From an uncultured Verrucomicrobiae bacterium (GTDB lineage: Bacteria > Verrucomicrobiota > Verrucomicrobiia > Limisphaerales > AAA164-E04): a DNA stretch of 64,000 nt. A program made the position numbers and the translations under genes. Under the pieces are notes generated by a model that worked only from the letters and a program-made list of their open reading frames with translations, had not been told where the DNA came from and did no database searches. Each line of letters opens with the position of its first letter. Within the stretch, counting starts at the first letter, position 1. The stretch covers positions 4,494,518 to 4,558,517 of the forward strand of contig OX638380.1 of NCBI GenBank assembly GCA_951813855.1, written 5' to 3'. Below are positions 27,063 through 36,330 of this stretch, piece after piece.

Positions 27063-27838
27063 TTGTCTTGGGGATTGCCGGAGGCGGGATCGAAGTTGCG
27101 GATTTCGTCCCGGACTTCGGCGGCCCGTTCGAAGTTTTCCTGCCGGATCGCTTCGTTCAATTCGTGCTCGAGTTTTTCCAGAGGGGAGAGGGGGCGTTGT
27201 TCCTTGATATCTTTCTGCCAGGCCTCCAGCGCCAAGATTTCGTTGCTTTCCTTGACCAGATCGTCGCGGGATATGGAATGATAGAAGTTGCGCAACTGAT
27301 CGAGTCCGGACTTGATGTAGGCGATCGCTTGATCGTGCTCGTCTTGCTCCAGGCTTTGGGCGGCCGCCGCGCGGGTCCGCATCATTAGCAGCTGGGGCGT
27401 CAATTGGCGCAGGCTCCACGTATACTCTTCGGAAGGCGAGTATTGCATGGCAAAATTGATGGCCTTCAGGTTGCGGTTCGTGTCCCGGATGACGCTGGTG
27501 TAGTCTTCCAATTGGAAATAGCAGATGTAGCGGTGGTGGTACTGAATCGCTTCCTGTTGGAGCTTGTAACATTCGTTCTGCTTGAGCCGGAAAGCCTGGT
27601 CGTCGGACTTCTGATCGGTTTCGTGAGTTTCCAGCTTGGACTCAAGATACTCCAGATAGGACGTTTTGCCGCAAGGCGTCTTGCCGTCCGGCCGTCCGGT
27701 GGCGTTCATTTGCAGAATCCCCAGATCGATGCGCATTTGTATTTTCTCGATCCCGTCTTTGCCGACGAATCTTCGCACCATGACATCGCCGGTTTCGAAG
27801 TTCCAAGCTTCAAGAATACGAGAAATGTCCCAATCCAT
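27059..27838 (-). CDS. UvrB/UvrC-motif protein
   Basis: A 259-residue soluble protein starting MDWDISRILEAWNF at 27838; an in-frame extension to 27874 is less family-like. The N-terminal part (GKDGIEKIQMRIDLGILQMN, then ATGRPDGKTPCG) matches a conserved verrucomicrobial family of unknown role. The central region is helical and TPR-like with many Tyr/Gln residues. Residues about 218-245 are a UvrB/UvrC motif (LEKLEHELNEAIRQENFE, then RAAEVRDEI), which in excision repair and in protein-arginine kinase activators mediates protein contacts. It is coupled to yqeY by a four-base overlap. Confidence 0.82.
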   Translation of the reverse strand: MDWDISRILEAWNFETGDVMVRRFVGKDGIEKIQMRIDLGILQMNATGRPDGKTPCGKTSYLEYLESKLETHETDQKSDDQAFRLKQNECYKLQQEAIQYHHRYICYFQLEDYTSVIRDTNRNLKAINFAMQYSPSEEYTWSLRQLTPQLLMMRTRAAAAQSLEQDEHDQAIAYIKSGLDQLRNFYHSISRDDLVKESNEILALEAWQKDIKEQRPLSPLEKLEHELNEAIRQENFERAAEVRDEIRNFDPASGNPQDN

Positions 27839-28024
27839 GGCGGCGAGTATGCTTCGGTCCCGGCGAATAGTCAATGAACCTGATACCGGGAGGAATCGGA
27901 GCCGTCGTCCGGTTCGGCGCGTTGAAGCGGCGGGCGATTCGGGGCGGCCGTTCCGGAACGCGTTCGAGTTCCAGAATCGATTCCGAAGAGGATTTCCGGA
28001 CGGTTTCCGGCGAGTCGGATCCGG

Positions 28025-28939
28025 TTACTCGTCTTTGGTGCCCGGTTGGGATCGAAAACATTCCAGGGTGTCGAGGACCGCGCGGATTTTGGCGACTTCG
28101 TGGGTTCGGAAAAGATCGGTTTTACCCAGGGCGGCCAACACGGCGAAGAAAGGTTCCGCGCTGCGCACATCCTCCTGAAAGAACTCGAAGGCGTGGGGCA
28201 GGGCGTTGCATACGGGAAAGCCGTCGACTTTCAACCGGAAAGATTGCAGCAGGCATTCCATCTGATAACGAACGCGCTCCCCGCTGTCTTCGAGATTGCG
28301 ATAGTAGTAACCGAGCCCGGGATCCAGGATCAGCTTGTTCAACGACACTTCGCCCGCCACGGCCACCTGTTCGCGGAAATAGTTTTGGAAGGCGTCAATC
28401 GGATTACCCTTGAAGGTCAGGTCGGCAACCGAGCGCACGTTCGGGCCCTGCAGATAGGAGACGATCACGGCGGCGTCGTGGGCCGCCGCCAAACGATAGA
28501 TCGCCTGACTGTGTTGGATCCCGGTCATATTGATGATCGAGGCACCCGCGTCCAGCGCCGCGTGAGCTACTTGGTCCGAGTAACACTCGACCGACAAGGC
28601 GAGATCTTCCTGGACCAATCGCTTGACGACGGGAACGAGTTCGCGGATCTGCGTCGCGACTGAAATCCGATCGGCAAAGTCCAAGGTCGATTCGCCGCCG
28701 AGATCGATTAGCTGAGCGCCTTGGGCTGCGAGCGTCAATCCCCGCTTGACGGCGCCGGTTTGGTTTAGGCAAACGCTTTCGCGATACCAGGATTGGGGCG
28801 AAAGATTGATGACCCCCATGATCAAGGGGCGCAGCCCAATCTCGAGCTTGCCCGGACCGATAACGAACCGTTTCGGTCGAACGCGGGTTAGCTCGCCGAA
28901 GCGCCGGTTCAGATCGCCGAGCCATTCGAGGGATAACAT
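28025..28939 (-). CDS. folP: Divergent dihydropteroate synthase-like protein
   Basis: A TIM-barrel pterin-binding protein. The first motif reads LIMGVINLSPQSWYRESV where canonical enzymes read IMGILNVTPDSFSDGG. GAQLIDLGGEST matches the second motif except that the following RPG is missing. LSVECYSDQVAHAALDAGA matches the third and LILDPGLGYYY the pterin-binding DPG region. The C-terminal basic motif is hard to place. About 45 N-terminal residues precede the barrel. It may be the folate enzyme of this lineage, or a paralogue acting on another pterin or methyl carrier; no other folate gene is adjacent. Confidence 0.7.
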   Translation of the reverse strand: MLSLEWLGDLNRRFGELTRVRPKRFVIGPGKLEIGLRPLIMGVINLSPQSWYRESVCLNQTGAVKRGLTLAAQGAQLIDLGGESTLDFADRISVATQIRELVPVVKRLVQEDLALSVECYSDQVAHAALDAGASIINMTGIQHSQAIYRLAAAHDAAVIVSYLQGPNVRSVADLTFKGNPIDAFQNYFREQVAVAGEVSLNKLILDPGLGYYYRNLEDSGERVRYQMECLLQSFRLKVDGFPVCNALPHAFEFFQEDVRSAEPFFAVLAALGKTDLFRTHEVAKIRAVLDTLECFRSQPGTKDE

Positions 28940-28973
28940 AGGGCGAGGGCGGCCGGTTCGGACCGGCCGGCGT

Positions 28974-29372
28974 TCAGCTTTCGATTACTGCGGTGTTGGC
29001 GATTTTGTCGTGCCAGCCTTGGTGCTTCAGATCGAAGGCGATCCAGACGAAACCCAGGCAGAGCACCAAGAGCGACGGGACGTAAGCTATCCCGCGAATC
29101 GCGCATTGCCGGAAGGAAGCCCGTTGATTGGTAGCGGCGTCGACCACGTGAATGCGGCAGAGCAATTTTCCGGGAGTGGCTTGCAGATAAAACCAGAGGG
29201 GAATGACGGAAAGGAGGCAAAACGCCGAGGTGACGTTCTTCGGTCCGAGTATGGTCAACAGGCCTAGCAGAAAAAAATCGATTACGGTGGCGATCGCACG
29301 GATGCGGATACCGGCGTATCGAGGTTCGTTCACCGGCTTCGGTGGCGGTCGTTCGTTCCTGGGCAAGGTCAT
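28974..29372 (-). CDS. RDD-family membrane protein
   Basis: A 132-residue membrane protein with the RDD arrangement: YAGIRIRAIATVIDFFLLG, a second hydrophobic segment, then TPGKLLCRIHVVDA and FRQCAIRGIAYVPSLLVL. The name-giving RDD triplet is degenerate (the Arg and Asp of RAIATVID remain). Function is unknown for most members; some affect ion or osmotic balance. It lies 34 bases upstream of folP on the same strand and may be co-transcribed with it. Confidence 0.8.
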   Translation of the reverse strand: MTLPRNERPPPKPVNEPRYAGIRIRAIATVIDFFLLGLLTILGPKNVTSAFCLLSVIPLWFYLQATPGKLLCRIHVVDAATNQRASFRQCAIRGIAYVPSLLVLCLGFVWIAFDLKHQGWHDKIANTAVIES

Positions 29373-29744
29373 TGGGATTGGCTGGTTTCGTTTCGGATTC
29401 GTGGTGGTTGCCGATGCCGGCGCGTTCGCCGAACGGCGGGGCTGACGGCGATCGAATTTCGATGAGCAATCGGCAGGCGCCGGGACCGGCGCTTCGTTTC
29501 GGTCCGCGGTCGGTCGGCGGCTGTCCGCTCGTGATCCCGAGATCGAAGCCGTGCCGCGTCGATGCCCGTCACGGGCGAGTTCGGCAACGGAGGCTCAATC
29601 GCTCGCCGTCGGCCGGAAGCATTACTTGAGGTTACGATACGAGAGGGTTCCTTAAGTCGTTGGATCGATCCGGCTCGAGATGCGGGCAAGGCGAGTTGCC
29701 AGGCGTTGAAGGCGGCGGTTCAAGTCGGTTGGAACGATCGCTCC
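29373..29744. other. Gap between RDD and ThuA genes
   Basis: About 370 bases, no gene recognised. Frames on both strands are arginine-rich and match no family. Confidence 0.4.
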
Positions 29745-30734
29745 CTATTCGTGGTCGGCCGGCTTGACGCCCTTCTGGTAGGAGCCGAAACCGTACATGG
29801 TCGGCTCGTAGGTGCCGACGATAGCGACGTCGCTGCGATTGGGGATCTGCTGTTCCATTTCCAATCCCCAATAGCAAGCGTTGACCAGTAGCCGCCGCAA
29901 GTCTTCGCTGAGCAGGTCGACAGAAGCGCCCATGGTCGTGCAAAAAATCCGATTGGTGTTGCCGGCCTTGCCGGTATAGGACTTGATCCAGGCTAGGGGC
30001 ATTAACGTTGTGTCCAGTTTGACGGGGTCGGTCGGTTTCATGCCGACCAAGGTGGCGCCGTAAAGAAGCACTTGAGCGGCCGGATCGAGATTGCGGACGC
30101 CGTAGACGTCGCTCGGACCGAAGACGTCTCTGACTCCCCGTAGAATGGGATGGTTTTGATACGTGCCGTTGACCAAGCCACGGGTGGCTTCCCGGCCGTG
30201 CCGTCCGTGATGATTGATCCAGGTTTCGCCCAGCACCTGTTGTCCGAAGCCGCCCTGCCATTTTGAGGAACGAAAATCGTAATGGGCGAACTCGCTGCCT
30301 TTGTTGCGTTTGATGTTGAAGGCATGGGTAGCGGTGCGCAAGCCGATGATCGGTTTGCCGGATTCGAGGTAATCGTTGAGGATTTTCAGCTGGTCTTCGT
30401 CAGGTTCCCGGAACCGGTAAAACAAGACCATCAAGTCCGCCGTCGGGATTAACTCGTAACCGGGCAGATTGGTTTGATTGTCCGGCGCGATGTTCCCGGT
30501 CTGAGGATCGATGGAAAAGAGCACGGTGCATTTGAAGCCGTGCCGCACGGCCAGTATTTTAGCCAGCATGGGCATGCCTTCTTCGGAGCGGTATTCTTCG
30601 TCGCCGGTCAGGAAGATGAGGTGTTTTCCTTTGCCGGGCCCGTCTTGGCCTTCGTAGACGACCCAGTCTTTAGCGGCCGAAACGACGAGCGTTGCCAAGA
30701 ACGCGGTAAGCAGCAAAGCGGATAAGTATTTCAT
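29745..30734 (-). CDS. Exported ThuA-like (trehalose utilisation) domain protein
   Basis: A 329-residue protein with a signal peptide (residues 1-20, MKYLSALLLTAFLATLVVSA). The rest matches the ThuA-like fold, related to class I glutamine amidotransferases: HLIFLTGDEEYRSEEGMPML, ADLMVLFYRFREPDEDQL, GKPIIGLRTATHAF, ETWINHHGRHG and a late WIKSYTGKAGNTNRIF. Such exported forms are abundant in Verrucomicrobiota and Planctomycetota and are linked to sugar use without a known reaction. It follows the sugar-type ABC ATPase gene by 94 bases on the same strand, which supports a carbohydrate role. Confidence 0.85.
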   Translation of the reverse strand: MKYLSALLLTAFLATLVVSAAKDWVVYEGQDGPGKGKHLIFLTGDEEYRSEEGMPMLAKILAVRHGFKCTVLFSIDPQTGNIAPDNQTNLPGYELIPTADLMVLFYRFREPDEDQLKILNDYLESGKPIIGLRTATHAFNIKRNKGSEFAHYDFRSSKWQGGFGQQVLGETWINHHGRHGREATRGLVNGTYQNHPILRGVRDVFGPSDVYGVRNLDPAAQVLLYGATLVGMKPTDPVKLDTTLMPLAWIKSYTGKAGNTNRIFCTTMGASVDLLSEDLRRLLVNACYWGLEMEQQIPNRSDVAIVGTYEPTMYGFGSYQKGVKPADHE

Positions 30735-30828
30735 GGACGATCCAGTTTTGGGGTTGTGCCAGCGAGGTTCCGAGAATGACGGTTTGTGGCGACAAATGCA
30801 ATTTCGAAACCCGGAACCGCCGGCGAAG

Positions 30829-32373
30829 TCAACGGGACAGGGCGGCTTCCATGACGGTTTCTTCCTGGAATTGGTTCCGGGTGAATTCGCCCGCTTTGCG
30901 ACCTTCGCATAACACCATCACGCGATCGGAAATCGCCAATACCTCGGGCAGTTCGGAAGAGACCATGACGACGGCGAGTCCGGTTCGGGCGAGTTCGTTG
31001 ATGAGACGGTAGATTTCTTGTTTGGCGTTGACGTCGATTCCCCGAGTCGGTTCGTCGAGCAGCAGGACCGCCGGGTCCGTGGCCAGCCATTTGGCCAATA
31101 CGATTTTTTGTTGATTGCCGCCGCTCAGGTTGAGGATTCGTTGTTGCAGGGAGGCGGTTTTGATTTGGAGCCGTTGGACGAAGCGGCCGACGTGCCGCGA
31201 TTCCTTGCTCGGACTGACGAACCCGAACCGCTCGCAACGGGACAGCGTACTGAGCGAAGCGTTTGCTCCGACCGTCATCTGGAGGATCAGTCCCTGATGT
31301 TTGCGGTCTTCCGGGACCAATCCGATTCCCGAACGAATCGCGTGGCGGGGGGAGGTGACGCGAAGCGGTTTACCCTCGAGCGAGAGGGTTCCTTCGGTGA
31401 GTCCGGGATGCAGTCCGAAAATCGCTTCCAGCATTTCGGTTCGGCCGGAACCCATGAGTCCGAAGACACCTAGGACCTCTCCCTTCCGAACGGCGAAATC
31501 GATGTCGCGAATGGTATAGCCGTTTTTGATTTTAGGGTTTTTCAGCGATAACGAACGGACCCGGAACGCTTCGTTTCCGGTATCGGCTCGGGATTCCGGA
31601 GCGTGTTCCGTCAGTTCTCTGCCTACCATCATGCGAATCATTTCCCGGCGGTTCAAATCCGCCAAAGGGCGGGTGTCGATATGACGGCCGTCGCGGAAGA
31701 CCGTCACCCGGTCGGCGATCTGAAACAGTTCGTCCAATTTGTGAGTGATATAGGCGATGCCCGTCCCCGAACGTTTCAGATTAGCGATGAGCCGAAAGAG
31801 CACTCGAGTCTCTTGGTCGGTAATGGCGGAGGTGGGTTCGTCCATGATGATGAGACGCGATTTCAGCGTCAGCGCTCTGGCGATTTCGACGATTTGCTGT
31901 TGGCCGACCCTTAGTTGACCGACTGGAGTTTGGGGCCGGATATCGCATTCCAGTTCGCCGAGCAGCCGGCGGGTTTCGCGGTGGATTTTGCGATAGTCGA
32001 TCGTTCCCAGCCATTGGAGCGGTTCGCGTCCGAGAAAAATGTTTTCGGCCACCGTCAGTTGCGGAAACAAACTCAATTCCTGAAATATGGTGGCGATGCC
32101 CGCGGCTTGAGCGTCTCTGGTGTTTTGGAATTTGACCGGCGAGCCCTTCATCAGAATGACGCCGGAGTCGGGAGGAAAGACGCCGGACAGAATGTTCATC
32201 AGCGTCGATTTACCGGCTCCGTTTTCGCCTAGCAAAGCGCAGAGTTCTCCTCGGCGAACCGCGAAGTCGACTTGGTCCAAGGCTTGCACGCCCGGAAAAC
32301 GCTTGCTGATTCGGCGAGCTTCCAGCAGGTCTTGCGGGGAGGCCGGGGCCGGTTTTTCCGGTCGCTCGTTCAT
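30829..32373 (-). CDS. Sugar ABC transporter ATPase, RbsA/MglA type
   Basis: A 514-residue protein with two fused nucleotide-binding domains, as in importers of ribose, galactose or xylose. The first has Walker A LLGENGAGKST, signature LRVGQQQ and Walker B IIMDEPTSA. The second has the usual degenerate P-loop GLMGSGRTE, signature LSGGNQQK and LLLDEPTRGID. I chose ATG 32373 (MNERPEKPAPASPQDLL); the open frame reaches 32496 but the extension is not family-like. No permease or binding-protein gene adjoins it on either side, which is unusual for this class: upstream is a tRNA gene on the other strand and downstream the ThuA-like gene. Confidence 0.9.
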   Translation of the reverse strand: MNERPEKPAPASPQDLLEARRISKRFPGVQALDQVDFAVRRGELCALLGENGAGKSTLMNILSGVFPPDSGVILMKGSPVKFQNTRDAQAAGIATIFQELSLFPQLTVAENIFLGREPLQWLGTIDYRKIHRETRRLLGELECDIRPQTPVGQLRVGQQQIVEIARALTLKSRLIIMDEPTSAITDQETRVLFRLIANLKRSGTGIAYITHKLDELFQIADRVTVFRDGRHIDTRPLADLNRREMIRMMVGRELTEHAPESRADTGNEAFRVRSLSLKNPKIKNGYTIRDIDFAVRKGEVLGVFGLMGSGRTEMLEAIFGLHPGLTEGTLSLEGKPLRVTSPRHAIRSGIGLVPEDRKHQGLILQMTVGANASLSTLSRCERFGFVSPSKESRHVGRFVQRLQIKTASLQQRILNLSGGNQQKIVLAKWLATDPAVLLLDEPTRGIDVNAKQEIYRLINELARTGLAVVMVSSELPEVLAISDRVMVLCEGRKAGEFTRNQFQEETVMEAALSR

Positions 32374-32526
32374 TTGATTTTCATGGTGTTCCCGGCGCGC
32401 GTTTGGGGCACCGGATTCGGCCGGCCGTCCTTGAGCGCAGCTCGTCGTCCGGTGGCTTGGGGAATAATCTTGTTCCGAAACCGGCGTTTGGCACAATGAC
32501 TTTGTCGGTTCGAGAACGAATCGGTT

Positions 32527-32602
32527 GGGCCCATAGCTCAGTGGTTAGAGCAGACGACTCATAATCGTTTGGTCGGGGGTTCAAGTCCCTCTGGGCCCAC
32601 CA
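32527..32602 (+). tRNA. tRNA-Ile2, anticodon CAT
   Basis: A complete 76-base cloverleaf: acceptor GGGCCCA / TGGGCCC, D arm GCTCAGTGGTTAGAGC, anticodon stem CGACT-CAT-AATCG, T arm GGGGGTTCAAGTCCCTC, and an encoded CCA. The CAT anticodon could mean Met. However, the D loop, CGACTCATAATCG and the following TTGGTCG closely resemble E. coli tRNA-Ile2 rather than elongator or initiator Met. The C34 would then be changed to lysidine by TilS so that it reads AUA. Confidence 0.8.
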
Positions 32603-32677
32603 GTTCGCCGGTCGAGGCGTCTTGGCGTTTTGGATTTAACGTTGTCCATTCGTGCCGATCCGGTTTAACGTAGCAGC

Positions 32678-33091
32678 ATGTCGATTCGGAGCATCGTAGT
32701 CGGAGGCCTTGCCATGGCTTTCCTCGGGAGCGTGCCGCAACTGGAAGCTCAGGCCGGTCGCTTCGGGCGGCCTCAGAGTTACCGGGCAGCGGAAAACGTC
32801 AAGCAGGAGAGCCCGGCCAGACCGGCCCAGAAGACTGAAGCGATTACCGAACGCGAACGAATCAAGGCGGAAAAGCGACGACGGGCCGAATTGCAACGGA
32901 TCGTCGAACAGAATCAAAGGACGGTAGCTCGCCGGCAACGAACGATTCAGCGGAACTTCGAACGGATGCAACGCGCTCAACGTCGGCAACTTTCTCGACA
33001 GGCTAGTCCGTATCGAAGCCGGGGGCTTTTTTCCTGGCTCGGGTTAAGACGTTCCGGACCTCCTGAGGGGTTTTATCTCCCGAAACAGTAA
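32678..33091 (+). CDS. Small exported basic protein
   Basis: A 137-residue protein with a signal peptide (residues 1-25, MSIRSIVVGGLAMAFLGSVPQ then LEAQA). The mature part is almost entirely charged and Arg/Gln-rich (ELQRIVEQNQRTVARRQRTI), probably a long helix, ending in a short GLFSWLGL patch. No family is recognised. The clear signal peptide and open frame support a real gene; composition alone cannot give a role. Confidence 0.55.
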   Translation: MSIRSIVVGGLAMAFLGSVPQLEAQAGRFGRPQSYRAAENVKQESPARPAQKTEAITERERIKAEKRRRAELQRIVEQNQRTVARRQRTIQRNFERMQRAQRRQLSRQASPYRSRGLFSWLGLRRSGPPEGFYLPKQ

Positions 33092-33624
33092 CCTTGTCGA
33101 AGCGACGGTCGTTTCGTTTTTGAATCCCTTCAGCCGGTCGCCGGTCGGAGTTCGTCGCTGGTGAGCGTCGGGTTTGCTTGATCCTGCCTTTTGTTCGTCG
33201 AGGACGGTTTGGGTCGAGGGGAAGGTCGGTTGATGAGAGGGGCTTCGAATCGAAAGCGTCTCGATCTTCAGTAATCGCCGGAGCCATCTTGCCGGATAGG
33301 AATGCGATCTGAGGGCTGGGTTCGCAGGGATCGTTCTGGCGTATCATCGATCCCGACGGAGAGGTTGGGCGTGTCGTTCCTGGTCCGTCCGGTTGATCGC
33401 TTTGCCCGGCCACTGCATCGATCCCACCGACTTATTTGTCCGCCGTCGAGTCTTCGGAGTCGACTCGTAGGAGAAGTGTTCGAGGGAGGGATGGCGCGAA
33501 CTCCGGGAAGTACCTGGCGAGGCGGCGATTACGTCGCCCGTACCGAAATCTACCGGTCGGCGAACGGTCAGGATTTTTTTCGTGACAAACGTTTGAAACC
33601 CGGTACGGTCTCTTGTTCCTGTGC
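33092..33624. other. Gap between exported protein and tRNA-Glu
   Basis: About 530 bases with no recognised gene. Long frames on both strands (33003-33413 minus, 33302-33739 plus) cross a tRNA gene or another gene and are unlikely to be coding. Confidence 0.4.
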
Positions 33625-33700
33625 GACCCGTTCGTCTAGCGGTCCAGGACACCGCCCTTTCACGGCGGTAACACGGGTTCGAGTCCCGTACGGGTCGCCA
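33625..33700 (+). tRNA. tRNA-Glu, anticodon TTC
   Basis: A 76-base cloverleaf with acceptor GACCCGT / ACGGGTC, discriminator G and encoded CCA. The anticodon arm CCGCC-CTTTCAC-GGCGG and the T arm CGGGTTCGAGTCCCG match bacterial tRNA-Glu closely. Confidence 0.92.
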
Positions 33701-34316
33701 TTCGGTTTCTCTGCTTTCTTTTCTCTGGGGGAACCGTGACCGAGTCTAACCCATCCTCGCGCTTTTGTCTGAATGAAGTTTCGAATAACTCAAACCGGAA
33801 TATCTCATTGGTGCGAGGTGAGGGACGAAGACTCTAGGGTGCGATTATGGCCCCGCAATATCAATAGGGATTCGAAACATTTCGCGGGAGTTGGCCTTGG
33901 GTAAATTTCCGGATAGCAAGGTCAGGGTTTGGCTTTAGTTGAATGGCAGAGCGGAGTGTTCCGTACCCTACCGCCAGGCCGGTGGACCGCGGGGAGAAAG
34001 CGGCGCAAGGTTCACCGGTTTCATTTGATCGCTAACAATATCCGGTTCCTATCACTTTCCGATGCTGGTGAAATATCTGATTTGGGTTACTTCGTGATAG
34101 TCAAAATGCTGCGACGCCTGATCGCAGACTAGCAATGGACTCAGAATAATCCTTTGGTAGGGGCCAAGATCTTCGTCAATCCCAAACGATTATAGGGATC
34201 AATCCCCCCTTTCATTTCTATGAGTTCCTCTGTAGTTAGTGTCAAGTCCAAAAGTCAAAATCCATAGTTGATTTCTTTAAAAACTAAAAAAAATAATTTC
34301 AAATTAGATCGAAATA
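33701..34316. other. AT-richer gap before the IS66 element
   Basis: About 600 bases with no recognised gene. The last 100 bases are clearly AT-rich, unlike the surrounding chromosome. The final eight bases, 34309-34316 (TCGAAATA), are the left copy of the IS66 target duplication. Confidence 0.5.
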
Positions 34317-36220
34317 GTAACTGCCTACGTATCCGATATTCAATTTTCCTTGCAGAAACGCTCGAACCGTGCGATTATGTATCATGGCGAGCGTTTCTGC
34401 AAATCAAACAGAATCGACTTCCAGCAATCTTCAACCGAAACCAGCTCGGGGGATCAATCTCTTTCTATTCTTATTCCAGCAGTTTCCGCTGCTGAAATCA
34501 AAAATCAAGGAGTTGCGGCAGCGAATTCAGGAACTTCTTCACCGGATTCGAGAATTGGAACTTTTGGTCCAGAGGCAGAAGGATCAGATCACCGAATTGA
34601 AGGAGGAAAAAGTTCGCTTGGAGAATGATAACGACGCGGCAACTATTCCAGACGGCGCTTCGACGTTCCCTTCCGAATCAGCAACCTCCGAACCGTCCGA
34701 CCGCACCGCTTCCAGGGAGAAACAGCTCCAGGAACAATTAGAGGAGCAGCTGGTCTTGGTTGGCGAATTAACGGAAACCATCACGGAGTTAAAGCAACGA
34801 GCCGCTAAAGACAGTAGCAATAGCAGCAAGCCGCCTTCTTCGGATGGGTTGAAAAAGAAAAACGCCACCGTCAACGGCCAACCCAAACGCCAGTGCGAAA
34901 AGAAACCGTTAGGGGGCCAACCCGGACATCAAGGCCGGACCATGGAACAATGTTCGCATCCGGATCATCACCAGGATCGGTACCCGGATGTCTGCCCGCA
35001 TTGCGGGGAAACTCTCGATTCAGATACCGAATGGGATTCGACTTGCGAGAAGCGACAAGTTCTGGACGAGAATGAGGCGAATCGTCAACTGGAGTACACG
35101 GAGTATCGAGCTCACAGTTGCTCCTGTCCGAAATGCGGCAAGCGGGTCAAGGCTGCCTTTCCCAAGGGAGTAGACGGGCCGATCCAGTTCGGCCCGATTT
35201 TGACCGCGAAAGTGATCTATCTGCGGGTCGCTCAATTCCTGCCCGAGCGGCGAGTCGTGGACCTTATGCGCGTGCTTTTGAAGGTCGACCTCTCCTCAGC
35301 CACGGTCAAGAAAATGTGTCAACGGGCGGCGAAACTGATCGCTCAAGTGCTCCAGGAACTGGAGCGACAGGTGGCGCAAGGAACCGAGACCAAGCATCGG
35401 GACGAGACTGGTTTTCGCATCGGCGGTCGCCTTTGGTGGCGGCACGTCATGAGCACTCTGACCCTGACTTGCTATCGCATTTCGCCCACCCGCGGCGCCA
35501 TGTTTGAGTCCCTCCAGGGACGAGTGGTTCATGACTGCATGCCTTCCTATGCGAAAATGACGGATCTCATTCATGGGTACTGCAATGCTCATCTGTTGCG
35601 GGAATTGCAAGCGGTCATGGAACAAGGCGAGATTTGGGCTCAAAAAATGCATCGGTTCCTGCTACTGCTGGAACGATACGTTCGGCGAGCAAAATATCGT
35701 GCCGCTCAAGCCGGGAATCGAGGTTCGCCCTTCGTTTCGGAGGAGATCTGGGAAAAAATCGATCGCCGATTTGGTGAATTGTTGGCGCTGGCGATAACCT
35801 ATCATGAGGAGAATCCACTCGTATCTTCTCGGAAGCGCGGCAGGAAGAAACGACGCCCCGGTCATAATCTGGCGTTACGGCTCCAAAGTAAAAAAGAGGA
35901 TTTCCTTCGGTTTGTGAGGGATTGGAACATCCCTTTTACCAACAATTTGGCCGAACGCGACTTGAGAATGATGAAACTCTGCATGAAAATCTTCGGATGC
36001 TTTCGCACCGAAGCAGGCGCTCGAGATTTCGTCGCTCGGTACAGCGTCATCAGCACTGCCAAAAAACGAGGGTGGGAAATCGTCGAAACTCTGGTACTTT
36101 CCGCAAAAGAACTGGCCGTTAAGTTGCAGGCCGCTTAACTTTGCCAGGGTTGAACCGGCACTCACGAACTAATGGGTCATTCTTGTCAAAAAAAGGCAAA
36201 TCCCATACGTAGGCAGTTAC
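34317..36220 (+). mobile_element. Complete IS66-family element, ISBst12-like
   Basis: A 1904-bp element bounded by terminal inverted repeats that share GTAACTGCCTACGTAT exactly over 16 bases and continue imperfectly. It is flanked by a perfect 8-bp direct repeat TCGAAATA (34309-34316 and 36221-36228), the target duplication size typical of IS66. It carries one transposase gene and no tnpA/tnpB helpers, which fits the ISBst12 subgroup. Exact ends and duplication show a fairly recent, undisturbed insertion. Confidence 0.93.
34384..36138 (+). CDS. IS66-family transposase (intact)
   Basis: A 584-residue transposase from the ATG at 34384; an in-frame start at 34369 is possible. It has an N-terminal coiled coil (LKSKIKELRQRIQELLHRI onward, then a second heptad region), the SSNSSKPPSSDG segment, a zinc finger formed by CPHCGE and CSCPKCGKR, and the DDE domain. 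The DDE residues are suggested by HRDETGFRI, VVHDCMPSY and NNLAERDLRMMK. The frame is uninterrupted, making this one of two transposase genes in the window that look functional. Confidence 0.92.
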   Translation: MASVSANQTESTSSNLQPKPARGINLFLFLFQQFPLLKSKIKELRQRIQELLHRIRELELLVQRQKDQITELKEEKVRLENDNDAATIPDGASTFPSESATSEPSDRTASREKQLQEQLEEQLVLVGELTETITELKQRAAKDSSNSSKPPSSDGLKKKNATVNGQPKRQCEKKPLGGQPGHQGRTMEQCSHPDHHQDRYPDVCPHCGETLDSDTEWDSTCEKRQVLDENEANRQLEYTEYRAHSCSCPKCGKRVKAAFPKGVDGPIQFGPILTAKVIYLRVAQFLPERRVVDLMRVLLKVDLSSATVKKMCQRAAKLIAQVLQELERQVAQGTETKHRDETGFRIGGRLWWRHVMSTLTLTCYRISPTRGAMFESLQGRVVHDCMPSYAKMTDLIHGYCNAHLLRELQAVMEQGEIWAQKMHRFLLLLERYVRRAKYRAAQAGNRGSPFVSEEIWEKIDRRFGELLALAITYHEENPLVSSRKRGRKKRRPGHNLALRLQSKKEDFLRFVRDWNIPFTNNLAERDLRMMKLCMKIFGCFRTEAGARDFVARYSVISTAKKRGWEIVETLVLSAKELAVKLQAA

Positions 36221-36330
36221 TCGAAATAAGTGGTTAAATCGACATATTTATCTTAAATTGTATTTTTTTTGATCTTTTACAGAATTCAAGATGCACCCCT
36301 TCCATTCTTGACATTGATTTGGCGATTTAG

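Noticed and set aside
33302..33739. 145-residue plus-strand frame across tRNA-Glu
   Set aside because: It runs through a complete tRNA gene and has no recognisable protein features.
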